In this document: positions 48,283 through 60,349 of the stretch, piece after piece
How the letters are laid out: every line of letters begins with the position of its first letter
Position numbering within the stretch: position 1 is the stretch's first letter
Assembly (NCBI RefSeq): GCF_036850765.1
Contig: NC_089498.1
Span: 49,279,795 to 49,343,794, forward strand
Direction: 5' to 3'
Source of the DNA: Saccopteryx bilineata
Lineage: Eukaryota; Chordata; Mammalia; Chiroptera; Emballonuridae
DNA length: 64,000 bases
Notes under the pieces: generated by a model
What the model was told of the DNA's origin: nothing
What the model saw: the letters and a program-made list of their open reading frames with translations, nothing else
The model's database searches: none
Position numbers and translations under genes: made by a program

Positions 48283-48702
48283 CCAACTTAATATTTCTTT
48301 TTTTTCTTTTTTTGACAGAGACAGAGAGAGAGAGTCAGAGAGAGGGACATACAGACAGGAAGGGAAAGAGATGAGGAACATCGATTCTTCATTGCAGCCT
48401 TAGTTGTTCATTGATTGCCTTCTCATATGTGCCTTGACGGGGATTGGGGGCTACAACAGAGCAAGTGACCCCTTGTTCAAGCCAACGACCTTGGGCCCTA
48501 GCTGGTGACCTTGGGCTTTAAGCTAGTGATCCTTAGGCTCAAGCCACAATCATGGGGACCTATTTATGATCCCATGCTCAAACCAGTGACCCTACGCTCA
48601 AGTTGGTGAGCCCATGCTCAAGCCAGTGACCTCGGCATCCTCCGCATCCCAGTCCAACACTCTATCCCACTGCACCACCACCTGGTCAGTCCAAATTAAT
48701 AT
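48283..48702 (-). repeat. Bat SINE, GCCTGACC family
   Basis: Body 48295-48690 in reverse (complement of the head at 48665-48690; complement of 'caaggcacatatgagaaggc' at 48420-48437). Target duplication CCAA(C/A)TTAATAT with one mismatch (48283-48294, 48691-48702). It has several extra 'cttgag' units in the middle compared with the copy at 52237. Confidence 0.92.
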
Positions 48703-49410
48703 AACTTTAAAAAGCAAAATATTCTTAATCTTGGGTGTATTAATTTAACTATTATTAGTTACAGGTGATTTTCACAAATCTGTGACACATGTGAATTATT
48801 TACTCATTGCAGTACTTGAATTGACTATCTGTGGGATGTCAAAAACTATTCTAGGTAGTAGTGGAGCTGAAACTAGACTAAACAAGGTGGTGCTTTCTCT
48901 CACCATACTGCAAAATAGCATATATTTTTCAGCTCAATAGTGGGATGGAGATTAAGACTCAAAAATCTAGGGCACCCTCAAGGATTGAGAAAGCTCAGAC
49001 AAAGGGAAGTGTTTGCATAACATCTGTCTTGTGAATTCCTGGTTTTAGTCTCTTCTTTAAGGACCAGGGATTTCTACCTTAGTGACAACATGGAGAGATT
49101 AGGGGAAGGGTGAGTTTCATTTCTCAAGTGTTCACTACCACCTGCACCTCTATTTTGTAGATTCATAGAAAACTGAAGCTGAAATGGAGTTTCAAAGAAG
49201 GGACTTTTCTAACTGCTTTCCTTCATATGCTAAGAAATGAAGGCCTGAAAAGGAGTAATTTTCTTGTAATTACTTTGTCAAGCTTTCTGAAGAAACTGCT
49301 AACATCTAATCTTTATATACTAGAGATATAAATTAAGATTAAGGGCAAATGGGAAAGGAGGGAAAAGAAAGTAAAACTTGTAGGAAGAAGCACACATAGG
49401 TCAGACTCAG

Positions 49411-50097
49411 TACAGGGGTTCTCAGGTTATGACAGTCTCGACATATGACATTTCGAGTTATGGTGCTTGCTTTCATAAAAACTTTTAAAAAATTGAGATG
49501 TGAGTGTTTTGGCTTACACTGTTAGCATTGTATTTTTTATTTATTTTTTTTTACAGAGACAGAGAGTCAGAGAGAGGGATAGATAGGGACAGACAGGAAC
49601 GGAGAGAAATGAGAAGCATTAATCATTAGTTTTTCATTGTGACACCTTAGTTGTTCATTGATTGCTTTCTTATATGTGCCTTGACTGTGGGCCTTCAGCA
49701 GACCGAGAAGCCCCTTTCTCGAGCCAGCGACCTTGGGTTCAAGCTAGTGAGTTTTGCTCAAACCAGATGAGCCTGCGCTCAAGCTGGCGACCTTGGGGTC
49801 TTGAACCTGGGTCCTCCGCATCCCAGTTTGATGCTTTATCCACTGTGCCACCGCCTGGTCAGGCAGCATTGTACTTTTTTTTTTACACTCATTTTTTCTG
49901 TTACTAAAATACAGTGTACAGTATAGTATATTTATGTCCTTTATCTTTTTCTGTGGCTTTTTTGTGTTTTTATCTTCTAGATTATTATTTTACAACTGTG
50001 TCAGGATAGATAAGTGACTTAGGCTAGGGTGTGTTTCAACTTACACCAAAACTTGGGTTAATCACTGTCATAGGAACAGAACTGTGAGGACCCCTTA
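49411..50097 (+). mobile_element. Tigger/mariner-like DNA element split by a SINE
   Basis: The left end is TA then CAGGGGTTCTCAGGTTATGA; the right end is TGAGGACCCCTTATA, close to its complement. The parts are 49413-49523 and 49874-50096. Transposase coding sequence is missing or unreadable. Family assignment rests on the TA target and TIR pattern. Confidence 0.55.
49524..49873 (-). repeat. Bat SINE, GCCTGACC family, with 9-bp target duplication
   Basis: Body 49533-49864 in reverse. AGCATTGTA flanks it (49524-49532, 49865-49873). The target lies within the Tigger-like element, which dates the SINE as younger. Confidence 0.92.
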
Positions 50098-50379
50098 TAC
50101 TAGATACTTCATACATTTGAGTTAGTCTAGGTTGCAGGTGACATCAGGTCCAACTATGATACTTTAAGCAAGGAAAGGAAACATTGGTATTGTTCCTGAA
50201 AAGTCCAGAAGTAAACCATAAGTAAAACCATATCTGTACTGAATCAGTCAGCATCATGAAGAGTCAGCTTCTGTCCATTTCTTGCCTCTATCTTCTGCTA
50301 AACTGAATTTATTTATGGTGACACCAGGTACTACCAAGCATTTCAGTGCCAAGTTAAAAAAAATAAAGAGCCCATTCTC

Positions 50380-50550
50380 CCCAAAGCTTAACACTAGTCC
50401 TGGAATTGAATCTCATTGACATGATTGGTCTGGCTTGAGTTATGTACCCATTGATAAACTGATCATTATGACCAATAGGAATGGATTAACTGATCAGTTT
50501 AACCCATGCCACATTTATCAAGGCTGAAAGTAGGGGAGGGGTGACCCCTA
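50380..50550. repeat. Unclassified old mammalian repeat, related to 25985-26345
   Basis: 'cctggaattgaatctcattg', 'gagttatgtacccattgata' and 'atgaccaataggaatggatt' belong to the same repeat type as the segment near 26200. Confidence 0.4.
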
Positions 50551-52221
50551 AAACAAAATTTGGGTCCTATTGCCACAAAAAAGCCAGTAAGTGCTGAGCA
50601 GGTGATGTCCACCACAGACATTCACTCACATGATCCTGGAGGTCAATATTTAACTATACTATACCATACCTCTTCTCCAAGGGTACTGGGTTTCTTGAAT
50701 CTATTAAGTGGATTACCAGGTAGAAGACATTTTTACCATTTGTGAACCAGTTTGAACCCCTTTGTAACCTAAAGCCAATCCAGTACAAAAAAAGCTATTA
50801 AAGTGAATTGTGTAGGCAATGTGTATTTTTGCTTTCTAGAACTAAGAGTACTTCTTGCCTTTCCCCCAGGCCCAGACCTATGTGTTATTTCCTACCCCTA
50901 ATATCAGTCCTTTCCACTGATCACCTTGTCTGTTATGAAATCTTGTCTACTTTGAAGATTTGACTCAACACCTTGATTCTTAGTTCTACTCCACTCTGAG
51001 GACCTGGAGATACCCCTCTAATCAGTACAAAATTCTCCCCAGTGGCCCAGCCCAGCTCCTGTTCCCACTCTCAACCCCATTTCAAAGCCTCTGCTGTCCA
51101 GCAAATACTGGACAGGTATTACGGAAATAGGCAATGTGCTGTTTATTATTCAAGTATCTTGGATTACTGGCAAATGTTATCATTTACTTTCTCAGCTGGC
51201 TAGAGAAGGCATACTCTTCTGTGAACAATTTTCCATTGTTTACTGGAAGAAATTTCCTGGATTTGTATACATTTACTTATACTAGAGCTATGAGGAAACA
51301 TCTTCTGAAATTGGAAGTATGAACTTAAGGGGGATTCTCATTTTATTTTCAATTCATCGTGTGGGGCTTTACACACTTGTTTATATTTAACTAAATGTCT
51401 ATCAGAATGGTTAGCTTATACGAAATTGTTTAGAGGATGTCTGTGTATCTTGTTAAACATAAAAAATCCAAACATATGTAGCCTGGGATAACAAGGATTA
51501 GAAACATACATGTGTGTCAGCTTTAAAACTTCCCTTCTTAGCCTCTATTTAAAATGGCAAATGCATACATTTACAGATATGTTAGTGCCCACAGCCCTAG
51601 AATAAACAAGTCAAAGACCAAAAGAATAGAAGACACTAATGGGTAAGTTAGTGTTTTTTAAAGCTAGTAATTCCAACTCAGTAATGGAAAATTTTCTTAA
51701 GGTCACATATAGAACCACAGCTATAGTTGTTCATTTGTGAGCACGCAGTGCTGTCAGGTTCTAAATGTGCTGTTGTTTTGTCCAGTGGAGCTGCCCCCAT
51801 CCTGTTTATTCAGCAGATGGAAGAAGGTTTTCTCTGCTTATCCACAGGCCCTAGTTACAGACAGACAACATGAAGTCCTCTGGAAGAAAGTTCTTGAGGG
51901 GCAGGGCGGTGGGGGATGGAACCCATGTGTTTATGCATATGCAAAAAAATATCCACAGGTAGGTAACAGAGATTTTTAAGCATTTTGGAAAAAATATTTT
52001 GGGATTTTAGCGGTACACTGAGAATCAGACAAATGAAATGAAACCAACTCCAGAGAAAATGAAGGGTTGAACAAGACAGGATGTATGCTTACAAAGAACT
52101 ATTTGGTCCCTCAGAAACATTACTACATATTACTATAAGGTAAACACTGATTAACGATTTTATCAAATATTTTTGAGATGTTGGTTGGGGTAGAGTATTT
52201 GGATGAAGAGAAGGGTGATGT
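50551..52221. other. Intronic stretch, nothing recognised
   Basis: No exon could be supported. The 80-codon open stretch at 51737-51979 has no recognisable domain and lacks convincing paired splice sites. Confidence 0.5.
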
Positions 52222-52588
52222 AAAAGAGCTAAGTCCGCCTGACCAGGCGGTGGTGCAGTGGATAGAGCGTCGGACTGGGATGCAGAGGACCCAGGTCGAG
52301 ACCCCGAGGTCGCCAGCCTGAGCGCAGGCTCATGTGGTTTGAGCAAAAGCCCACCAGCTTGAACCCAAGGTCGCTGGCTCCAGCAAGGGGCTACTCAGTC
52401 TGCTGAAGGCTCGCGGTCAAGGCACATATGAGAAAACAATCAATGAACAACTAAGGTGTTGCAACACACAGTGAAAATGATTGATGCTTCTCATCTTTCT
52501 TCGTTCCTGTCTGTCCTTGTCTATCCCTCTCTCTGAGTCACTCTCTGTCTCTGTAAAAAATAAATAGAAAAAAAAAAGAGCTAAGTCC
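52222..52588 (+). repeat. Bat SINE, GCCTGACC family, young copy
   Basis: Body 52237-52573, with perfect 15-bp duplication AAAAGAGCTAAGTCC (52222-52236, 52574-52588). The consensus-like head 'gcctgaccaggcggtggtgc', A box and 'caaggcacatatgagaaa' are well preserved. Confidence 0.95.
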
Positions 52589-52666
52589 TCATTCACCATA
52601 ATAGCAAGTCATAGCTGTTACTTCATTCATTCACCTATTCAGCAATGTATTTAACAAACACAGGGA

Positions 52667-52791
52667 CAGGGTGGGGCAGAAGTGCAACTACAGTTGTTTG
52701 TATGAAAAATAATACAATAATTAATAAATAATACAAGAATAAACTCTGTTTTGTGTACTCATAACTGTAAATCTACTTTTGCCCTACCCTG
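52667..52791. mobile_element. Hairpin MITE, mariner-like (about 125 bp)
   Basis: It begins CAGGGTGGGGCAGAAGT and ends ACTTTTGCCCTACCCTG, and much of the two halves are inverted copies (ACAGTTGTTTGTAT against its counterpart ATAACTGTAAAT). TA follows it on the right, and GA (mutated TA?) precedes it. No coding capacity. Confidence 0.65.
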
Positions 52792-53089
52792 TATTGATTG
52801 CTTACCATACGCCCCGCCCTGAGGTAGGTGTTAGAAATATAAACCAAGTAAGTTCAACTACCCGTCAGTGTAGAGGGAAAAACAGACAAGGAAACAGACA
52901 ATTAAAATACAACATAATAAATACTATGTTTCTGGGACGCACTTTTCTCCCATGATACACCATTATCTGCGATTTAGATTTCCTGTCAATGAAATGGAAG
53001 GTAAGAGTGATGGCACAATAAAACCTTAGTAACTCTAATCCTCTGAAATGGAGTGAGTCAGCCTTGACAGGTCGGTTTGCCAAATAGCG

Positions 53090-53600
53090 CTTGATGAGCA
53101 TTTACTGTGTGCCAAACTCTTCACTTCTCACTTTACATGGATTTAATCTGGACAGTAATTCTGAGGTTGGCACTATGGTTACCAGAAGGACAACAAAAAA
53201 GCAGATCGCTGGAAAAGAATATACAAATTGGGTTTGTATGTGAAAATGTCCCACTCATATGTAACTAACTGAGAACTAAAACTCAGATACATTTTAACCT
53301 AACAGATTAGCAAACATTACCCAGCGTTGGTGCGTGTATGGAGAAATAAGAGTTCTTGTATGCTGTAAGGGTGAGTGGAATTTTGGAACACTATTTAATT
53401 TAGCTGAGTCTGAAATAATTTTGCAATATTTTTATTTTTCACTTTATAACTTTTCACAATATTGATAACATTTTTATTAAAAAAAAATTGTAATTTAAAT
53501 AAATGTAGTTTTAAAAGATCAAAAAAATAAAGATATGACCAGCCCAAAGTGATACAGCCAGGGAGTGGGGAGACAGAACTTGACTCGACACCCAAACTCC
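53090..53600 (-). repeat. MIR split by old L1 3' fragment
   Basis: 53090-53178 ('catttactgtgtgccaaact') and 53528-53600 ('gcccaaagtgatacagccag') look like two halves of one reverse MIR. 53190-53460 between them resembles an old + strand L1 3' region ('gagaaataagagttcttgta'). Confidence 0.5.
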
Positions 53601-55918
53601 AACTGATGTCCCTCCCTCCAAACGGACTGTTGCGTCAGGATGGAGAAAGGGATCTGATTCACTCACACCAAATAAAGCATATCTTGCTTCTTCAAGGGAA
53701 AAATAACACTCCAGATTTTTCTGTCAATCTTAGATGGTATATCATAGTTTGCTAGAAAAACAGATATTGCCTTCAACAGGAAGAGAAAAAAAAGACACTT
53801 TTGCATTTGAGTTATATTTCCTGTCTTTTAAAAGAGTACCATTTCTGCCATATCATTTCTTCCACTTGAAGAGTTATTTTTTTTACCTTTAAAAAAGGAA
53901 GCAGCGACTTGCCAGGAAATTTTAGTATCTAGTTTCTGACAAGTATACAATTTCTCCTTTTATTTCTCTTTCTGAACCTTTTCCAGGCCAATTACCCTCT
54001 CCTGTCAGTTCTTTAGATACTGTTATCTTATGTCTCCCAGATGAGATTGTTGCATTCAATCTCTTCAATTGGCTATTTAAAGCAATTGCTATTATCAATT
54101 GATACAGTCTGCTACCTCCTGGGAAATAATAAGGAAGAAAACAGAACAACTATTTCTCCTCAAAGATAAGATAATAATGAAATAAGTAAAGGGGAAAAGT
54201 GTGAGTAAAACCATTTTTCTCTGTGCCGGGCCCATGCTATCATTTCAGAAGTTTATACTTCTAGAACCTTATTCTTCAGTTAAAACCATAAAATTGTGTT
54301 GAATGAATATAAATACACTTACTACAGAAGTCGCCGCTGCAGATAAAGTTGGAAGTAATATAGTTGCCCGTGACATGAGTAGGGCTCTTGTCGATGAATT
54401 TTGGACTCTGTAACCTATACATAAGAAATAGGTTTGAAATGATTAAAAAGTAAATAAGACCTACAGGTGGTCCCTTTGAATAGTGAGGCCTAGTTCCTGA
54501 TTTGGGGCCAACAGCAGACACATGGACCTGCTGCCAAAGATGTGGAATGCCAAATAGCAGAGTGCTCTATGCTTGTTTGGGTTGGCTCTGCTAGGGAGGG
54601 GAGGGAGTGGAGTGCGATTTCAGAAGTACAGATCTTTCCATCTCAGTCCCCCTTTCCCTCCCCACTCCTCTTTCTTCCCTTTCACCTTGCATTCTTTCAT
54701 GGAAAATGAGTTATATGTTTTTGTTACTGTTGTTGTTAGAGATATTGAAGTGATTGGCTCACTATCTATTGCATTTGCTGCCAGACCCCACGGCCATAGG
54801 AAAGAACTAAATTGTGGTAAGAGCTTTCATGGCTAGATGGCAAGCATAGTTGAGCCAGTTCCACATGGAGCAGGGAGAGGGAAACTTCCCGCCGATTTCC
54901 ACGGCCAGAGAGAGGGAAGAAGGAGAGCTGACCTCTCTCACCCACAAATGGTGGCTCTCAACTCTTTGTCCAGTTCTTTACATGAATTTGTTTTTTAAAC
55001 TTCATTTGCCTGCACTGTTAGTGTCCTACCATTTAGCAGATAATGGTTCCCTAATTCTTTCAACCATGTGTTTCGCCCACTACGGTGTATGCCTTAGTTG
55101 AGTTTCTCATAGTACCAAACACTGTTAGACAACCACGTGCTCATTTGATTGAATTAGTAATTAGAGAAGCGTTTTCACCCATTCCTTGATGCTCTTGCCC
55201 AGTAACTATAGTGTTAGCCACTCCTTCTGTTTCTTTAGTCCCCTGCTTCCGTGTGAGAGATAAAATCTAGGGCTGGCCTTAGACTTCTGTCTTTTGAAAG
55301 AACCAACTTCTGTCCAATTTGACCCAACCTCAGTCCTGTGAAAGATGTTGCCAAGAATAAAGTTTATCACATGGAAAGGTCTCTGAGGTATTTACATGTG
55401 AATTAGCGTGTCCCAGTGAGTTTGAGCTTCTTGTGTGACCGAAAAGTGTACATTTCTCATGTGGTTACAGAAGTAAGAAATCAGAAATGGTGACAAATTT
55501 GGTCAGAAAAGGGTGGGGAATGTTCTAAGTTAATTTTGTCTACATATCCAATTTTCTAGGACAATATAAAGATCTTTGTTGCTTGGAGTTTGTTTTTCTA
55601 TATTAAAAACAATATATTTTAGGATTTTTTTCCAGAGGTATCTATTCTGATTTATTGATTATTGTTTTCAACCAATACCAGGTTGTTTTAATAATGCATT
55701 TAAATACATAACAAAACAATTATTCTTATTTTTCCTTAGAATCATTTTTTTTCTAATTCCAAAACAGTCTTGCAGAACTAAGATTATTTTTCTTACAAGT
55801 TATTGTTGGTATGTAGGAAAATCAACTTACAATAAAAAATTTTAAACTGTTATAATGGATTTTATGTTGGTTCACTATTTTTTTAATCATGATTTTTTTT
55901 CTTCCTGATAATTATAAA
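53601..55918. other. Intronic stretch, nothing recognised
   Basis: No exon, RNA gene or confident repeat seen. Open stretches at 54573-54836 and 54850-55101 show no domain or splice support. Confidence 0.5.
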
Positions 55919-56261
55919 CTTTATTTATTTATTTATTTTTTACAGAGACAGAGAGAGAGTCAGAGAGGGGGTTAGATAGGGACAGGCAGGAATGGAGAGA
56001 GATGGGAAGCATCAATCATTAGTTTTTTGTTGCGACACCTTAGTTATTCATTGATTGCTTTCTCATATGTACCTTGACCATGGGGCTACAGCAGACAGAG
56101 TAAACCCTTGCTCGAGCCAGCGACCTTGGGCTGGTGAGCTTTTGCTCAAACCAGATGAGCCCTTGCTCAAGCTGGCGACCTTGGGGTCTTGAACCTGAGT
56201 CATGTGCATCCCGGTCTGACGCTCCATCCACTGCGCCACCGCCTATTCAGGCTATTTATTT
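55919..56261 (-). repeat. Bat SINE, GCCTGACC family
   Basis: Reverse copy: TTTATTTATT tail complement at the left, GA-rich region 55946-55965, complement of the tRNA-like head at about 56225-56251. Flanked by similar CT(T/A)TTTATT sequences. Confidence 0.9.
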
Positions 56262-57239
56262 TTTATCTTAATGCACTGACCAGAACAATATTAAACACCA
56301 CTGGTATTATAAAGCACCCTTGGTTTATGCTGATTTTACTGTGAAAAATCTGTATTATTCAATTTTAAAGTATGATATAAATCATCAACTTAAGAAAAAT
56401 ACTCTATTTCACTTTGAAAAGGTCACCTTTTTTATATTTTATCTTTAGTTTTTCTGAATTTATGTTAAATATTAATAAATATTTTTTGAATACATATTGA
56501 GATTATCACATGTTTTTTAGTTGTATCTGTTATATCGAAAAAATATATAGCTATTATTTAAGAGAAGAATCATCTGCAGTTTGGTGTGTTGATATGTGTA
56601 AATGTGATGTGTGTATCTGCAGTCAACATTATATTAAGCTTGACAGTTTAAAACAAATCACAGGTAAAGTAACAGGTCCTGAAGAACTTGTCTGTATATG
56701 ATACATCCAATCTGGCAGAGGAAGAAAATGGGTTTGCTTGCCTGTCTTTGAGAGGATTGGAAAAAAACAAAAGAAAAATAATAAAATGTCTCCCCTGAGA
56801 TGCCAAACCACATGTTCACCCTTAGGCCGATTTGGTGCCAGAATTTATTCTGCCAATGTCTTCTAAAAGTCTAGTTAAAGTAGTCATGGGCAGTACTGCC
56901 CCAAGGTATTTGGCAGAAATGAAAGTAACTCTCTTCAAAGGAACACTCTTTAAACTTAAATCTCAAAGAGTTCCTCAGATAAGTTCTGGGGAAGTTTAAG
57001 CTCACTATATGAACATGGGCTTACAATGGAGAAAAGAGAAAGTCATAAAATACACAAGATAGCACATCATCGTGAGCAATAGCCATCCAAAACAATGGGA
57101 AGCAGATCACACCCGCAAAGACTGCAGATTTTGGAGCAACCAAACACACAATATAATATATTGACATGTTTAAAGAAGTAAAGGCAAGTACAGACAGTAT
57201 AACTAGGAAGAAAGAAACTACCAAAATTGATCATACAGG
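56262..57239. other. Intronic stretch, nothing recognised
   Basis: AT-rich intron-like sequence; no supported gene or dated repeat. Confidence 0.5.
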
Positions 57240-59080
57240 TTTAAAAAACAGAACTTTTATAAATGAATAAAATAATTTAAATGTAAAATTCAAAAGACAA
57301 ATTAAACATCAAAATAAACACTGATATAGGGAGAGTGAAGAAAGGTAAATCAGAAGATTGTACAAAGAATCTAGTATAAAGGGACAGAAATGGAAAATAT
57401 TAAGAGATCAAGATATATGATGAGAGAATGAGAATATCTATCGTTTCTCTAATTAGAGCTTCATGAAGACAGAATAGAGAAAATGGGAAGAACTAATGGC
57501 TGAACAATTTCTAAAATTAATGACACAAATGAGTCTTCAGATTCAGAAAACCCAATGAAGTTGAAGAAGGTAAACAGAAAGAAACTCAAACCTCAAAGTA
57601 GTGAATTAAAACAGCAGAATACCAAAGACAAAGAGAAAACAATAGAAATATCCAGATATAAAAGAAAAGTTTCCTGCAAAGGACTTGCAGTCAAATTAAG
57701 AATTGGCTTCTTAATGCATCTCTAAAAGCTAGCCTACATTGGCATGATTTCTTTAAAGTGCTGAGAGAAAATAGTTTCAATCTATTATTATATAAGAAGG
57801 ATAACTATCTTTCACAAATAAAGATTAAATACATTTTTGGAAAAACAAAAACTGAGTTTATCTTCAACAGAACCTCATTAAAGAACTTCAAAAAAAGACT
57901 GTAGGAAAAGGAAAATGACACTGGAGAGAAGATGTGAAATCCACAAAGGAAGCTATGGATAAATATAAATAAACCCTGACTATATTAAAACAAAACTAAA
58001 GAAGTAAATCCTGAACAAAAAAAGCATATAAAATCAGAGTTAAAATATTTTAAAGTTCTGGCCCGCCCTGGCTAGTTGCCTCAGTGGTAGTGTCAGCTTG
58101 GCATGTGGAAGTCCTGGGTTTGATTTTGAGTCAGGGCACACAGGAGAAGTGCCCATCTGCTTCTCCACCCTTCCCCCTCTCTTTCCTCTCTATCTCTCTC
58201 TTCCCCTCCCACAGTCAAGGCTCCACTGGAGCAAAGTTGGCCTGGGTGCTGAGGATGGCTCCATGGCCTCCACCTTAGGTGCTAGAATGGCTCCTGTGGC
58301 AACGGAGCAACGCCCCAGATGGGCTGAGCATCACCCCCAGTGGGCAGGCGGGGTGGATCCCAGTCAGGCACGTGTGGGAGTCTGTCTGACTGCCTCCCCA
58401 CTTCTAACTTCAAAAAAATACAAAAAAAAGAAATATATATATATATTTGAAGTTCTTATGCAGGAGAAGGGTAAAGATAGTAACTTTGAGTTTAATATAG
58501 ATGCTTAAATCTATGAGTAATTCCTACAAAATATAAATGAACTGTATAACTTTTAAACTAGTAAAGGGAGAGAATGGAATAAGAGGTAAAAATAATTTAA
58601 TAAATAAGAAGATACAAATTTAAAAAAACAAAGAAATTTTGAAAAAGTGGAACAAAAAAAGCAAAAAATAAACTTCAAGATTAAAGATGTTTCTAAATGA
58701 AAGATATTCATAACATTTGTTTAAAAGTATCAAAATATAGCAGGAAACTATTAACAGTTTTAATATAAAGCAAACTATCAGTAATTGATCAAACACAATA
58801 AAATTCATTAGAATTTCATTGATTTAGAATCCTACAATTAATAGAATTGTTCCATTGGGCTTAAGATGCTAATTCAACATGTAGAAAATTATATTTAAGC
58901 ACACATGTAACACTTGAAAACTGATTATGTATGAAGCCATTTAACAAATTTTAGAAAATCATACAAATCACATTCTTGAATTTAACATAATTGAGTTAGG
59001 ATTTGTTTTAAAAACATATTTTATTATAAGCAGCATATAGTTAGATATTATTTTCTTGATCCAATATGATGATATTGCTG
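57240..59080 (+). repeat. Ancient L1/HAL1 ORF1 relic (interrupted by a SINE)
   Basis: Ordered ORF1-like blocks: 'ttcagattcagaaaacccaa', 'taccaaagacaaagagaaaa', 'tctttaaagtgctgagagaa', 'aactgagtttatcttcaac'. They correspond to the ORF1 RRM and C-terminal region in L1 and the half-L1 (HAL1) family. No endonuclease or reverse transcriptase follows; after the SINE there is only A-rich decayed sequence. Limits on the right are approximate. Confidence 0.6.
58049..58456 (+). repeat. Bat SINE, GCCCTGGCC family, diverged copy
   Basis: Body about 58060-58445: 'ccctggctagttgcctcagt', degenerate B box 'gggtttgattttg', CT-rich region and an (AT)n-extended tail. Imperfect duplication TT(A/G)AAGTTCT. Older than the 19283 and 22470 copies and without the 21-bp duplication. 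Confidence 0.88.
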
Positions 59081-59085
59081 TATTT

Positions 59086-59325
59086 CCCATGTATAAGATG
59101 CACTTTAATTTGGGGGCCTGAAATTTGAAAAAAAAAAAGTTATATAAAGTTATTGAACTTAAGTTTTATTCATCATAAAATTCATACAACTCCTCATCAC
59201 TGTCAAAAAAGTGGGAAATGAAAGTAAAAAATCTATAACCACTGTATAAGATGCATTCAGTTTTTAGACCCCAAATTTTTTGAAAAAAATGTGCATCTTA
59301 TATATGTAGAAATATAGTAGTCTTT
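59086..59325 (-). mobile_element. pogo/Tigger-like deletion derivative
   Basis: The two ends share TATAAGATGCAC and a following (T/A)TTTGGGG block in inverted orientation. On the - strand 59170-59204 still encodes an acidic tail (DSDEELYEFYDE), typical of the C-terminus of pogo-like transposases. The rest of the gene is deleted. Confidence 0.65.
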
Positions 59326-59344
59326 AAGCAAATTTAATCATCAA

Positions 59345-60115
59345 ATCAAATGGAGACTGAGCCAGGGAAACAAGAAAAAGCTGAGACTTTGAAGGACAAC
59401 GATGGACGAATTAGGAAAGATTACCGAAAACAAAACTGTGTCATTAGAAAGCAAGGATAAGGTTGTCTACACCTTTGTATTCCCAATTACTATGTACAGA
59501 TACAAAAACAGGACAATGAAAAAGGCTGATAGAAAGACAATTGATTCATTTTAAATATTTTGCTGTATAAGTGATCTACAGAGTCCCTGAACCACCTGGA
59601 AGAGAAACAAGTGGGTCAGAGAGCAAATTAAGCCTGAAACATCACTGGAGGCAAAAGCAACTAAAGCTGCCCTACTTCAGGCACAGCATGAGAAGGCAGG
59701 GTTCTTTGGGAAAGACAGTGGTGCTGGAAAACTAGAAGGCAGAAGGAAAAGAGGAAGACCAAATACAGTGGTACCATGAGATACAAACAGACCAGCATAC
59801 GAATTTTTTAAGATACGAGCTGCGACTCGGTTCGTATTTTTGTTCGAGATCCAAGTGAAATTCCAAGATACGAGTCATGATTCGGGAAGCTGCCGGTAGT
59901 TGGCGCGTTAGCGCACGGGTCCAGTATCGGCAGTTTGATATACGCGAGTTGACTGACTTACGAGCTCGGTTACAGAACAAATTAAATTTGTATCTCAAGG
60001 TACCACTGTTACAAGATGCATTGACTCCATAAAGGGCTATAACCATGCGTCTACAAGAGCTGAGCACAGCTAGTGAGGACAGGACATTGTGACATCACTC
60101 ATTCATGGGGGCCAG
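59345..60115 (+). repeat. RTE/BovB-like LINE reverse-transcriptase relic
   Basis: In the + strand frames, about 59460-59555 reads VVYTFVFPITMYRYK then KKADRKTIDSF, the pattern FIFPVVMYG...IKKAERQRIDAF at the end of RTE/BovB-type reverse transcriptases. 59716-59763 gives GAGKLEGRRKRGRPNT, the G(K/R)xEGRRxRGR signature that follows. The frame is broken by stops and by the MITE at 59766. Subfamily (MamRTE or BovB) not determined. Confidence 0.65.
59764..60011. mobile_element. Mariner-like MITE inserted in the RTE relic
   Basis: Element 59766-60009 starts CAGTGGTACCATGAGATAC and ends GTATCTCAAGGTACCACTG, near-perfect inverted repeats, followed by one T. TA lies before (59764-59765) and after (60010-60011). 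Removing one TA and the element rejoins the RTE reading 'gaccaaatacaagatgc'. No coding capacity. Confidence 0.85.
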
Positions 60116-60349
60116 GAGGAGCTGATTCAATGGCACATAATGCACACCTGCAAGTTGTACCTGTTAATATTTATAATTATACTGATATAATCATGAATCT
60201 GAGGCACCTAATGTACTTATTTTAAAACATTTCAGTCTCTGTAAAATAGGTTACTTCTCTAGCTTTTTATGATAATGCTGCTGCTATTGTTATTATCAAC
60301 TTTCAGTGTCTTGACCCACACCCCAAATTGTAGACTAAAAACTCTGTCT

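Noticed and set aside
51737..51979. 80-codon open frame considered as an exon
   Set aside because: A CAG-like acceptor at about 51784 is not matched by a convincing donor in frame, and no protein was recognised.
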